DNA of 64,000 nt. Origin: a candidate division CSSED10-310 bacterium. GTDB lineage: Bacteria; CSSED10-310. The stretch lies in the NCBI GenBank assembly GCA_016931515.1, contig JAFGEQ010000005.1, positions 124,001-188,000 on the forward strand, in the 5' to 3' direction. The position numbers and the translations under genes were made by a program. Under the pieces are notes generated by a model that saw nothing but the letters and a program-made list of their open reading frames with translations, did not search any database and was not told the origin of the DNA. This document shows positions 28,238 to 36,730 of the stretch, piece by piece (positions within the stretch are counted from its first letter, which is position 1; each line of letters opens with the position of its first letter).

Positions 28238-29122
28238 TTGTTTCGTTCCAAGGCGCATTACCCAGGCGATCAGATCATCATCATTATCATCGGGAATGCC
28301 TGCCAGCCTGGACGGCACATCCTCCGGGTTGAATCCCTGGGAGATCAACAAGGCAAGAAGGGTATCGTTTGTCCACGCTCTGCACGTTTGAGTGAACGCA
28401 TGGAGTTCGTGAGATCCTGATTCCAGAATCCAGTAACGAATCACGGCAGTTTCGATTTCCTGGAAGTAGAAGGATTCTTCAAGACAGATATAGGGTTTGT
28501 CCGAAAGAACGCCTGTGCGATGCAGTGCCCAATACCTGGATTGAGTGCCCATTTGAACGACGGCATCATGCGTCATTACTTCCAGTAGAAACAGTCCGCC
28601 GGGTCGCAATGCGTGACGGCAACGGTTTACAACTGCAGCGGCATCGTCGGGATGCATCATGGAAAACTCGCCATATATGAACATCACCAGATCAAAGAAG
28701 TGACCGTCCGTCCGGTAATCCGCCAATGTCCGTACATCGCCCAGTACATAATTACAGTCTATTATACCAGGTACGTTTGCATTACGGGCGAACTCTATGG
28801 CAGCAGGCGAGCAGTCGATACCGGTACATGAGTGCCCGCGTTGAGCCAGGCGCTGCGTATAGAGTCCGGGGCCGCATCCGAGATCAAGAATCCGGGAGGG
28901 TTTACCATTGAGAATCCGGTTATGAATCCAGTCCACATGAGCGTCAATAATGGACGCCCTTCGCGAGACACGGTCGTGATCATGGTCAAGGTGCTCGGCA
29001 AGTATCCGGCGACTGAAAGCGGGATCGCTCCACTGAATGGAATGGGTGTCTGCCCATGGAACCGGTGGTGATGCAGCGGTAATACAGGATACCGGATCCA
29101 CTGAATTTTCATGACTGATCAT
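28220..29122 (-). CDS. SAM-dependent methyltransferase
   Basis: A 300-aa enzyme with motif I RILDLGCGPGLYTQRLAQRG, TGIDCSPAAIEFAR, a VLGDVRTL acidic loop and DLVMFIYGEFSMMHPDD. The C-terminal YFQEIETAVIRYWILESGS gives it the look of a small-molecule methyltransferase of the Methyltransf_25/11 group. The first 60 residues (WSDPAFSRRILAEHLDHDHD) are a helical lid. GGAGG is 7 bases before the ATG. It faces the membrane-protein gene tail to tail. The following 292 bases (29123-29414) hold no gene that I can support. Confidence 0.85.
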   Translation of the reverse strand: MISHENSVDPVSCITAASPPVPWADTHSIQWSDPAFSRRILAEHLDHDHDRVSRRASIIDAHVDWIHNRILNGKPSRILDLGCGPGLYTQRLAQRGHSCTGIDCSPAAIEFARNANVPGIIDCNYVLGDVRTLADYRTDGHFFDLVMFIYGEFSMMHPDDAAAVVNRCRHALRPGGLFLLEVMTHDAVVQMGTQSRYWALHRTGVLSDKPYICLEESFYFQEIETAVIRYWILESGSHELHAFTQTCRAWTNDTLLALLISQGFNPEDVPSRLAGIPDDNDDDLIAWVMRLGTKQSEDYR

Positions 29123-29414
29123 GCTGTGACCTCCCTGATTGTTGTTCCGGGTTCGCCGGCCATTAAATCACAGAGGTACGCATGGAGCCAGCTTTACAAC
29201 GTCAGTTTCCCACCCGTTCCATCATCTGATCAGGTCAGTATCTCACATAGTTCAGTCATGGTTTCATCCACTGCCTGTCTCCAGAATAGATATTGAATCA
29301 TGATGGATGGGATCTGTTCCTGGTGCTGCAGATTGCCGATAAACGATGGATATGATACACGATACTCAGAAGCGGATTACCATTCCGCTTTCAATGGTCG
29401 GACAGGAGGTCGTG

Positions 29415-29879
29415 ATGGCGGATTATCTGTTGCATCCGTTTGTTCTGGGATTCGGTGCCGGGGTTCTGGTGGCAGTACTCGTCTGGATTTCAGGCGTCAT
29501 GCATTCCCGCAGGTTAAAAGGCGACATGCGGACGCTGAAAGAACAGCTCCAGTTAAAAATGGAGTTGGATGCGGAGGCGACCGCCGGTCGGAAACAGGAG
29601 AACGAGCAATTGAAGCAGAAAGTTGCCAACATGCAGGCATCGCTCCAGGCACTGAGGGAGAAACCGGGTCGCAGGGAACTCGAATTGCTGCACATCTACG
29701 ACCGGGCACTCCAGAAGATGTTCCAGAATGCCCCGGGTTTTGCCTCGGCATGGCAGTCCACGCTGGATTTGGCAGAGGCGGAATTTATCAACTATCGGAA
29801 AGGTGTCATACCTTTCATCCGTCGTGTTATCCGGCCCTCTTCGACCGGACTACTAAAACCCGGTAACGATGCGCAATAG
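29415..29879 (+). CDS. membrane-anchored coiled-coil protein, function unknown
   Basis: A 154-aa protein: a short start, one membrane helix (about 8-27, FVLGFGAGVLVAVLVWIS), then a long coiled coil (about 35-90, with LKEQLQLKMELDAEA and NEQLKQKVANMQASLQ). A C-terminal helical part ends in a basic stretch (FIRRVIRP). AGGAGG is 5 bases before the ATG at 29415; the frame is open from 29346. The layout recalls YhcB-type cell-envelope proteins, but I do not claim homology. It overlaps the next gene by 11 bases. Confidence 0.7.
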   Translation: MADYLLHPFVLGFGAGVLVAVLVWISGVMHSRRLKGDMRTLKEQLQLKMELDAEATAGRKQENEQLKQKVANMQASLQALREKPGRRELELLHIYDRALQKMFQNAPGFASAWQSTLDLAEAEFINYRKGVIPFIRRVIRPSSTGLLKPGNDAQ

Positions 29880-32034
29880 TCGAACGGATGATCCACGAGA
29901 GGGGATGAATCGAACTCTTAAATCTAAAATGACTCCCGAGATTGTCATCATCCTTCTGGTGATGATCTCCTGGTTTGTCCAGACGGCATTCCCCGTCGAA
30001 AGTTTCGATTTTTTTTATCATCTTGCCACCGGCAGGTGGATTGCCGAAAACCTGAGCATTCCAACCCATGACGTTTTTTCGTCAACAGCACGCGGCGATC
30101 GCTGGATAACTCATGAATGGGCAGTCCAACTCGCACTGTATCTCGGATATAAATGGCTGGGTATCAGTGGCCTGGTCGTAGCGAAAGCCGTCTGGTTGGC
30201 TCTGGCAGCCGCGCTGTTATGTGCGCTGGGGAAGCAGTTGCAGTCACCGCCTGCCTGGACTCTGCTACTCGTCGCCACGGCCGCTCCAACTGCGGCCTTC
30301 CGGGCCTTTCTTCGTCCGCACATTTTCGGATGGGGTTTCCTGATTATCCTCCTGTACATGCTCTACGGCAATCGGCCGCAGGGTGGCCGGACCCGCACCA
30401 TTGCTTTTGCGCTGCTTTTCCTTATCTGGGCGAATTGTCATTCCGGGTTTGTGTTCGGCTTTTTTATCATGTGCATTTTTCAGGTTGCTGCCGGCGTCGC
30501 ATCCCTTCGGGATGGGAATCGATTTACGGACCGGATACGGTCACATGCATTACCACTTGTTGTTTCAGCAGCCGCTTCGATGTTCAATCCCAATCTCTGG
30601 CATGTCTGGCAATACCCGTTTTTATTTATGAAACACCGGCACCTGTTCGGACTGGTTTCAGAACTCCGGCCACTGGCAACTCCGGATTTTCGCGGCGGTT
30701 GGTTCATTTCAATTACATATGGTTTTTTTGCCGTGTCACTCGCCATCTATCTTATCCGGTTAAGGCATGGCGCAGCCAGAGAATTGATTTTATTTGTGGT
30801 TTTTGCCTGGCTGGCGGCTACCGGGATCCGGAATGTACCGGAAGCTATTATAGTCATCTTGCCGGGTCTGATGCTGCATGGTGGAGCCTTGCTCAACAGC
30901 CTCGGACGGCAGGTCCGGCCGGGTTGGATCAGAATCACATCGGTCGCGGCACTGCTGGCGGCAGCAGGTGTTCCGATTGTTTTGACAGGATGTTCCCTGA
31001 CGACGGGTATCCCGATCGCTGCATCCGAGGTCCGTCATTTCGGAGTCGGTATAAAGGATCTGAATTATCCCGATGGTGCGGTCCGTTATCTGAAAGCCAA
31101 TTCGATAAACGGTCATTACCTGAATACGTTCGCGTTCGGCGGTTATTTGTTATGGACGCTGTATCCGGATCCGGATGTCTTTATTGACGGCCGGCTTTTT
31201 GTATATATCGGTCGAGTGCTTAACGATTATCGGGATATAATGAGTGGTGCGATCGGTCTGGATCGTGCGGTAGAGCGGTATGGAGTCACCCATCTGGTTC
31301 TGTCGTATGCTGAGACCCAGGATCCGTCGGAGCGGAACATCTACGCGCAGTTACTGAACAGCAGGACATGGATACCGGTTTTTTGGGATGATGTCACGAT
31401 GGTGTTTATTCGCGAAGGATCTGAAAACGCTGCTCTGCTCAACAGGGATGGCTACCGGGCTATCAATCCGCTGCGGCGAACACTCAGTGATATCGACGCG
31501 ATGATCAAAACTGATTCCGAAGCAGTGTACCGGGAGGCTGCTCGTGCTCACGACGATTACCCCCGAAACACCGGCGCAGCGGTCATCCTCGGACGATACC
31601 ACGCACTCCGAAAAGAGTTTGCCAAGTCAGTGACATATTACGATCTGGTGTTATCGCGTCATCCCGGAACCGGCATTGTACGGAGGCAGCGGGCTTTAGT
31701 ATTGATGGAAGCCGAGCGCTTTGCGGCAGCAGAAGCGGATTGGACCGTGTTATCGGAGGCGAATGATCCGGACGGATTCACATTGATGAATCGGGGGATA
31801 TGCCTGCACCGGATGCAGCGGCGCGAGGAAGCCGTCGCCCTGTATCGGCGGGCATATACTATGGGTTATCGGTCGGCGGAGTTAATGAACGGTCTGGGCA
31901 TTTATTATGCCGAGGCGGGAAACATGCCCGAGGCGATAGAATTTTGGCGGAAGGGACTGGCAATCGATCCGGACCATGAACAACTCCGGCACAATCTTGA
32001 ACGAGCGAATCGGATGCAGGGAGCGAGGATGTGA
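29869..32034 (+). CDS. polytopic membrane protein with C-terminal TPRs (GT-C-like)
   Basis: A 721-aa protein. About 10 membrane helices fill residues 20-370. The first loop has the sequence ESFDFFYHLATGRWIAE, HDVFSSTARGDRW and THEWAVQLALYL. An acidic residue just after the first helix followed by a His-rich loop is the layout of GT-C lipid-phosphate-sugar transferases. The segment 375-530 is a soluble domain, and the C-terminus (about 545-715) carries TPRs (for example AVALYRRAYTMGYRSAELMNG). The actual start could be the Met at codon 13 or 21. Probably acts on envelope glycans or protein glycosylation; no substrate can be named. Confidence 0.75.
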   Translation: MRNSRTDDPREGMNRTLKSKMTPEIVIILLVMISWFVQTAFPVESFDFFYHLATGRWIAENLSIPTHDVFSSTARGDRWITHEWAVQLALYLGYKWLGISGLVVAKAVWLALAAALLCALGKQLQSPPAWTLLLVATAAPTAAFRAFLRPHIFGWGFLIILLYMLYGNRPQGGRTRTIAFALLFLIWANCHSGFVFGFFIMCIFQVAAGVASLRDGNRFTDRIRSHALPLVVSAAASMFNPNLWHVWQYPFLFMKHRHLFGLVSELRPLATPDFRGGWFISITYGFFAVSLAIYLIRLRHGAARELILFVVFAWLAATGIRNVPEAIIVILPGLMLHGGALLNSLGRQVRPGWIRITSVAALLAAAGVPIVLTGCSLTTGIPIAASEVRHFGVGIKDLNYPDGAVRYLKANSINGHYLNTFAFGGYLLWTLYPDPDVFIDGRLFVYIGRVLNDYRDIMSGAIGLDRAVERYGVTHLVLSYAETQDPSERNIYAQLLNSRTWIPVFWDDVTMVFIREGSENAALLNRDGYRAINPLRRTLSDIDAMIKTDSEAVYREAARAHDDYPRNTGAAVILGRYHALRKEFAKSVTYYDLVLSRHPGTGIVRRQRALVLMEAERFAAAEADWTVLSEANDPDGFTLMNRGICLHRMQRREEAVALYRRAYTMGYRSAELMNGLGIYYAEAGNMPEAIEFWRKGLAIDPDHEQLRHNLERANRMQGARM

Positions 32035-32148
32035 GAGACAGTCTGCCTGGCGGGATAGAGAATGGATTTGTTAAATATATATTTATAATGTTTATGGTCG
32101 ATCCGTTGTATGGATTGATTGTTTTCTTCAGGTGATGGGAGGTTTTTA

Positions 32149-32727
32149 ATGTTTGAATCATTACTGGATACCGGTACACTACTGATGGGTATACTGGTAT
32201 TTTTTGCACGGGTTGTCGATGTATCGGTCGGGACAATCCGTACTATCAGCACGGTGAATGGGCGGATGAAAACAGCGTTCATTCTTGGGTGCATAGAAGT
32301 ATCGGTATGGATACTGATCGTGTCGAAAGTGATTACAGAGATTTCGAATAAACCCGTACTGGTTGTTTTTTACGCACTTGGGTTCTCGACCGGTAATGTT
32401 CTGGGAATCCTTGTGGAGAGACGAATCGGGTTCGGCTACATCGGATTGCGTATCATCTGTCTTAAAAAAGGTATCCAGATGGCGAAAGAAATCAGAGATG
32501 CGGGTTATGCAGTCACTGCATTTGAAGGAGAGGGCAAATCGGGTCGCGTGATTGAATTGTACATGGTATGCAAACGGAAAAATCTGAAGCCGATTCTTGA
32601 CATCTCGCGATCGATTGAGCCGGATGCGTTTTTCATTACGGAGAATGTTGGATCGGTACGGAACTCTGCCGCGACGATGCCGCCGCATCAACCGACGGGC
32701 TGGCGATCGATTGTAAAAAAACGGTAA
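32149..32727 (+). CDS. UPF0316/DUF2179-family membrane protein
   Basis: A 192-aa protein. Three membrane helices at the N-terminus (LLMGILVFFARVVDVSVGTI; TAFILGCIEVSVWILIVSKV; VVFYALGFSTGNVLGILV) match the UPF0316 (DUF5698) domain. The following soluble part (about 95-165; GYAVTAFEGEGKSGRVIELY) is the small DUF2179 ferredoxin-like domain, found in many membrane proteins of unknown role. GGGAGG lies 6 bases before the ATG at 32149; the frame is open from 32119. TATAAT at 32084-32089 may be the -10 box. Confidence 0.85.
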   Translation: MFESLLDTGTLLMGILVFFARVVDVSVGTIRTISTVNGRMKTAFILGCIEVSVWILIVSKVITEISNKPVLVVFYALGFSTGNVLGILVERRIGFGYIGLRIICLKKGIQMAKEIRDAGYAVTAFEGEGKSGRVIELYMVCKRKNLKPILDISRSIEPDAFFITENVGSVRNSAATMPPHQPTGWRSIVKKR

Positions 32728-32819
32728 TATGCGAAACGCTTTCCAGGGTGGGCGGAAGTCAGATGCGGTTATTCAGCCGGATGTGCCGGGGATCATCGGA
32801 CGTGTTTCAGCAGGGTGTT

Positions 32820-32848
32820 TTGAAAAAGAGATTCAGAATTGTTATTTT
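32820..32848 (+). promoter_or_regulatory. predicted promoter of the exported protein gene
   Basis: TTGAAA (32820-32825), a 17-base spacer and TATTTT (32843-32848). The predicted start is near 32855, about 46 bases upstream of the ATG at 32901. It may also drive the following same-strand genes up to 36659. Confidence 0.5.
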
Positions 32849-32900
32849 ATGACATAGTCTGGGAGTGGAATGGAAAACGACTATTTCGGGAGGTTTTGAG

Positions 32901-33605
32901 ATGAAGATTCGTAACGGTATTGTTGTAGGATTGGTGATTCTGGTAAGTATGTCGCTTGTTTACTCAGCATCCAAGAAACCGTCTGATTTGATGCAGATCC
33001 CTGAATTCCAGGCTGCATCTTCGGAGGCAAAGCTTGCATGGCTTAATGGTAAGCTTGAAAGTAAAGAGTTCACGTCGGGCGACATCAGTATGGATGTTAT
33101 GACCCGATTGATCCTGGATGTGCTGGTTCAGGAGAATAATCCGCTTGATATGATGAAAAAATACGGAGAAATCCGTGAAAAATATGGAAAATTGGGTGCC
33201 ACTTATGATCTGGAGAAACATCTTGCGGTTCAGTATCTGGCCACCGATCCGGAAGCGATAAAGGCGGATATACCGGGAAAATGCAAGATCATACATCGCT
33301 TGAATAAACAGAAGGTATTGTCATGGCCGGGGATTGCCGATCTGCTCCAGGGAATGATGGCGCTTCATCTGGCGACCAGCGCAGACTATCAGGCAATGAC
33401 TCCATTGCAGAAAATCGAATATCTGAGAAGCATGGACGGGCTCAATATAGTCTCCAATCAGACTTCATCCTCTTTCTCCAAGGGAATTGCCGCTGAGTGG
33501 ATGTCGAAAACGCCGGCGAGTGAGCAAGCCGCTCTGTACAAGGAAATTGAAGTGTCCGCTGATTTTTTCACGAAATCGGCTGTAAAAAGCGGATACATGG
33601 ACTAG
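32901..33605 (+). CDS. exported protein, function unknown
   Basis: A 234-aa protein with a clear signal peptide (MKIRNG, core IVVGLVILVSMSLVY, cleavage after SA near residue 22). The mature part is lysine-rich and predicted mostly helical (FQAASSEAKLAWLNGKLES; NPLDMMKKYGEIREKYGKL). No domain recognised and no cysteines that would suggest heme binding. GGGAGG is 7 bases before the ATG. It is the first of four consecutive small envelope or exported genes. Confidence 0.75.
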   Translation: MKIRNGIVVGLVILVSMSLVYSASKKPSDLMQIPEFQAASSEAKLAWLNGKLESKEFTSGDISMDVMTRLILDVLVQENNPLDMMKKYGEIREKYGKLGATYDLEKHLAVQYLATDPEAIKADIPGKCKIIHRLNKQKVLSWPGIADLLQGMMALHLATSADYQAMTPLQKIEYLRSMDGLNIVSNQTSSSFSKGIAAEWMSKTPASEQAALYKEIEVSADFFTKSAVKSGYMD

Positions 33606-33671
33606 ACCGGCCAGGTTGGGATACGGGATCCCGTTAAGAGCAGTATTCAATGATTGACAGAAGGGTGTGAT

Positions 33672-34130
33672 ATGGAAAGCTTACTGAGCAGATCAAAAGG
33701 GCGTTGGAAGGGAGTCAAAAAACTATGGCTGGCTCCCGGAAAATCATGTCGGGAGTGTGACATCACCGCAAGAGTCGGCGAATCGGCGTTAGGCCGATCC
33801 GCAGTCATCGACTACGAATGGACGCTTGAAGGGGAGAGGCAGCAGGGTCACCTCATGCTGAACCCGGACTATGGAAAAGGAGCCGTTCAGGCAGCCTGGA
33901 TTGATTCGTTTCATATGGCGACGGGAATAATGATCCTGAAAGGTGAATTCACAGAGCATGACACGATTGATCTTATAGGCAGTTATCCGGCACCTCCGGG
34001 TCCCGACTGGCGTTGGCGGATGATCATCAGTGCGTCCGATAACAAATTGACATTGATAAATTATAATGTCTCTCCCGGTGGAGATGAACATCTGGCCATC
34101 GAGGTATCTCTGACGCATCTCGATTCGTAG
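33672..34130 (+). CDS. DUF1579-like conserved protein
   Basis: A 152-aa soluble beta-rich protein. It begins RSKGRWKGVKKLWLAPGK and contains LNPDYGKGAVQAAWIDSFHM, GSYPAPPGPDWRWRM and LTLINYNVSPGGDEHLA. These motifs recall DUF1579-type lipocalin-like proteins that respond to small ligands; the assignment is tentative. The ATG at 33672 has AGAAGG 7 bases upstream; the frame opens at a TTG at 33654. No signal peptide. Confidence 0.7.
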   Translation: MESLLSRSKGRWKGVKKLWLAPGKSCRECDITARVGESALGRSAVIDYEWTLEGERQQGHLMLNPDYGKGAVQAAWIDSFHMATGIMILKGEFTEHDTIDLIGSYPAPPGPDWRWRMIISASDNKLTLINYNVSPGGDEHLAIEVSLTHLDS

Positions 34131-34208
34131 ACCGGCATACCCCGAAATAAAGAGAGTAAAGAAATGAATACCGGACATTCTCCGGAAATCAAGATTCGAG
34201 GAAACACC

Positions 34209-35156
34209 ATGAGACGTGACCGTCAAGAAGATCATACTTCTTCAGATTACAGAGTTATCGATCGGTTAATTTTGATGACTGGTCTGTTTTTGCTGATCAT
34301 TTTAACGGTTGTCAATGTGCAGGCAGTGACAACCGGCGATCTAAAATATTTCAAACTGGTTCAGATGCCCGGTTTACAAGATGATCAGGTCCTCTATATT
34401 GTAATCGACAGGGAAATCTTTAAATATTGCGAGCCTGATTATTCAGATATCCGCTTGTTCGATTCTGAAAAATCCGAGATTCCTTTGCTGATAGAAAAGG
34501 TGGATGGGGATCTTGTGAATTATCCCGTTTCCGAGTTCAATCTTAAACCCGGTCCTGATGGAAAGACGATCACGATTGACATTACGATGCACCGGGAACC
34601 GGTTGTGCAGTTCGTTTTGAACAGCGATGACAGCGAATTTAATGCCTCAGTCACCGTGACGGTTCAGAAAGGGACAGGTACAGAGACGATCGGAACCGGA
34701 GAGATCAAGTCGATCCGGACTCCGGATGGAATAGATAAAAGCATGATAGTGTCGATTCCCGAGACACGAAGTGACAATTATCAACTTATAATTGATGGAG
34801 GTCATTCAGAACCTCCCCATATCCAGGGTATCGAATGCAGAGGTTCGCAATACAGGGCTGTTTTCAAAGCCCGGCAAGGTGTTTCCTACCAGTTGTTCTG
34901 GGGTTCTTCAACATTAGGTCCTCCCGGATACGATTTGACGGAGTTATCCGCAGGTACAGGCACTGATAAGCCGATGAAGCGAGCCCGGGTTGGTCGAGGA
35001 TTTTCCAATCCCGAACATGCAGATAACAAACCTGCTGCCAAACAGACCGCCTCGGGACAGTCAGGCCTGATCATAGGTATAGGGCTTGTACTGCTGGCGA
35101 TGATAGTGATTGTTTTCCGGCGAACGGGCAGAGGAAGAGATAATCCGGAGAGTTGA
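34209..35156 (+). CDS. exported DUF3999-like protein with C-terminal membrane anchor
   Basis: A 315-aa protein. The hydrophobic segment at about 25-42 (LILMTGLFLLIILTVVNVQA) is a signal or anchor. A beta-rich ectodomain follows, with VLYIVIDREIFKYCEPDYSDIRLFD and EIPLLIEKV, the start of DUF3999-type envelope proteins (usually VPL-D-x-Y and ADLRLFD). A second membrane helix near the C-terminus (GLIIGIGLVLLAMIVIVF) is followed by a basic tail. GAGG lies 7 bases before the ATG at 34209; the frame opens at 34164. The family assignment is a resemblance only. Confidence 0.65.
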   Translation: MRRDRQEDHTSSDYRVIDRLILMTGLFLLIILTVVNVQAVTTGDLKYFKLVQMPGLQDDQVLYIVIDREIFKYCEPDYSDIRLFDSEKSEIPLLIEKVDGDLVNYPVSEFNLKPGPDGKTITIDITMHREPVVQFVLNSDDSEFNASVTVTVQKGTGTETIGTGEIKSIRTPDGIDKSMIVSIPETRSDNYQLIIDGGHSEPPHIQGIECRGSQYRAVFKARQGVSYQLFWGSSTLGPPGYDLTELSAGTGTDKPMKRARVGRGFSNPEHADNKPAAKQTASGQSGLIIGIGLVLLAMIVIVFRRTGRGRDNPES

Positions 35157-35201
35157 TTATATAAGACGGGAATCGATTTTCGGGGAATCCGGGGATCCTC
35201 C

Positions 35202-36023
35202 ATGCTGATCGGTAAAAAGCGGTGCATATTTAAGATCATAACAACCGCATTGGTTGTCATATCCGGCGGTTTCGCGCTGGAAGTTACCGGCAGAATTGCT
35301 TATTTCATCTCCAAACACCAGTTGTACAATGAAGGTATTTTTCGTCATCAACTGGATATCATTCAGGGAGAGATTCCCCTGGTTTCAACTGGCGCGGATA
35401 ATTTAAATCCGGATTCGAGTGAGATTGCACAGCCGGAAATTATTCATCCTTACCTGGGATTCGTTCAGAACAAGATTGGCGGCAGGATGCGTGTGGATGC
35501 GTTCGGATTCCCGTTGAACTCCGATATCCCGATTCATAAAAGAACAGAAACGGGTTACATTATCGGGGTTTTCGGAGGGTCATTCGCACAGGGTGTAGCC
35601 ACCCATCGGACATCGCTCGTCGAAGCAGTCGCGCAAACGAACAGAACTCCAGTCATCGTTAACACTGCAATGGGTGGCTATAAACAACCCCAGCAGTTAC
35701 TGGCCTTGACCTACCTGTTGTCATTGGGCGCAGAATTCGATGCAGTAATCAACATCGACGGGTTCAACGAAGTTGCGTTGCCGATGTCGGAGAACCTTCC
35801 CAAGAGCGTCTTTCCGTTTTTTCCCCGAAACTGGTATTTTCGAACGACACAGAGACTCGATCAAACGACGCATCTGATGCTTGGAGAATTACAGTATCTC
35901 AAGCGTGAAAGGCGAGCCTGGGCGAATCTTGCGGAAGAGAATTTCTCATTGAAAAGTATCTGCTGGTTCGCGCTTTGGAGATTTCGCGAGAGACAGTTGT
36001 CGTCACGAATCAATTGTCTTTAA
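35202..36023 (+). pseudogene. SGNH-hydrolase-like protein, N-terminal part, ends at an in-frame TAA
   Basis: Encodes 273 aa: a membrane anchor (about 11-32), then IHPYLGFVQN, the nucleophile block GVFGGSFAQGVA and NIDGFNEVALP. These are the first blocks of SGNH/GDSL-type envelope hydrolases or acyltransferases. Translation stops at TAA (36021-36023). Ten bases later the same reading frame continues as an open frame that carries the rest of such a protein, including its His block. The two parts together (35202-36659, 485 codons plus the stop) would be of normal length. Either a recent nonsense mutation or a base-call error splits one gene. Confidence 0.7.
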
Positions 36024-36032
36024 ATCACTTTG

Positions 36033-36659
36033 ATGGAAAGCAGCAGCATGGAATTGCCTGATAACTCCGTCACGGGACCGCCCTATGATGGCGGTGATGC
36101 GGAGACTTTTATGACGGCGCTGGCGGAACAATGGGCGAACTGCTCCAGGCTGATGAACGCTGTCTGCCGGGCAAACGGGATCCGCTATTACCATTGCCTG
36201 CAACCCAATCAATATGTGCCGGGATCCAGGGAACTGACCCCTGAGGAAACTGCAGCAGCCTTTGATCCGGAACACCCTTACCGGCAGGGAGTTATAAAGG
36301 GATATCCTCACCTGATCGGGTTGGGACGGGAACTCGCAGATTCCGGAGTGGCCTTCCTGGATTTGACAATGGTGTATTCGGGTGTCCCTGGGTCCATTTA
36401 CATCGATACCTGCTGCCATACAGACGGTCATGGATATGAAATCATTGGGTCTTTAATCGGGGAACGGATCTTGTCGGATGTAATGAATAAGGATCAATCG
36501 GTCAGCGAATTAAACAATCCTGAGGTGAGAGGTTACACCACCGGTTCTTCGGATAATCTGGGACGGATCTTAGGGGTGAGGAACAAAGAGCAACCGGTTC
36601 CACACAATCCTGATCGGAAAATCCTGCCGCCAATAAAAGAAGAACTCTCCGCTATGTAA
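36033..36659 (+). pseudogene. SGNH-hydrolase-like protein, C-terminal part
   Basis: Open frame in the same phase as the preceding fragment, here given from an internal ATG with no ribosome binding site. It contains WANCSRLMNAVCRANGIRYY, HCLQPNQYVPGSRELTPEE and the C-terminal block DTCCHTDGHGYEII. The last corresponds to the Asp/His catalytic block of the family (family form D-x-C-H-x-N-x-x-G-Y). Without this part the upstream fragment lacks its catalytic His. The final 35 residues (RKILPPIKEELSAM) overlap the hutH terminator stem. Confidence 0.68.
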
Positions 36660-36669
36660 CGGAGAGTTC
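36632..36669 (-). terminator. rho-independent terminator of the ammonia-lyase gene
   Basis: A perfect 10-bp stem (GAACTCTCCG at 36642-36651, complement at 36660-36669) with an 8-base loop. Read on the minus strand it is followed by TTCTTTTATT. It lies 62 bases after the hutH-like stop. The stem includes the stop codon of the SGNH gene on the other strand, which has no T-run on its side. Confidence 0.7.
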
Positions 36670-36730
36670 CTGTGATGTCATGCTGTAGCGACTCGGATTA
36701 CAGTGAGACTCTGTGATGCCGGACGGTGTT

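Noticed and set aside
30153-31187. 344-aa open frame inside the GT-C-like gene
   Set aside because: Out-of-frame shadow of a well-supported membrane protein; rich in Cys/Ser/Arg as expected of a shifted frame.
33623-33634. 12-bp palindrome ACGGGATCCCGT after the exported-protein gene
   Set aside because: No T-run, single copy seen, and no regulator nearby that would explain it.
35202-36659. Selenocysteine as explanation for the split SGNH gene
   Set aside because: The interrupting codon is TAA, not TGA, so SelB cannot read it.
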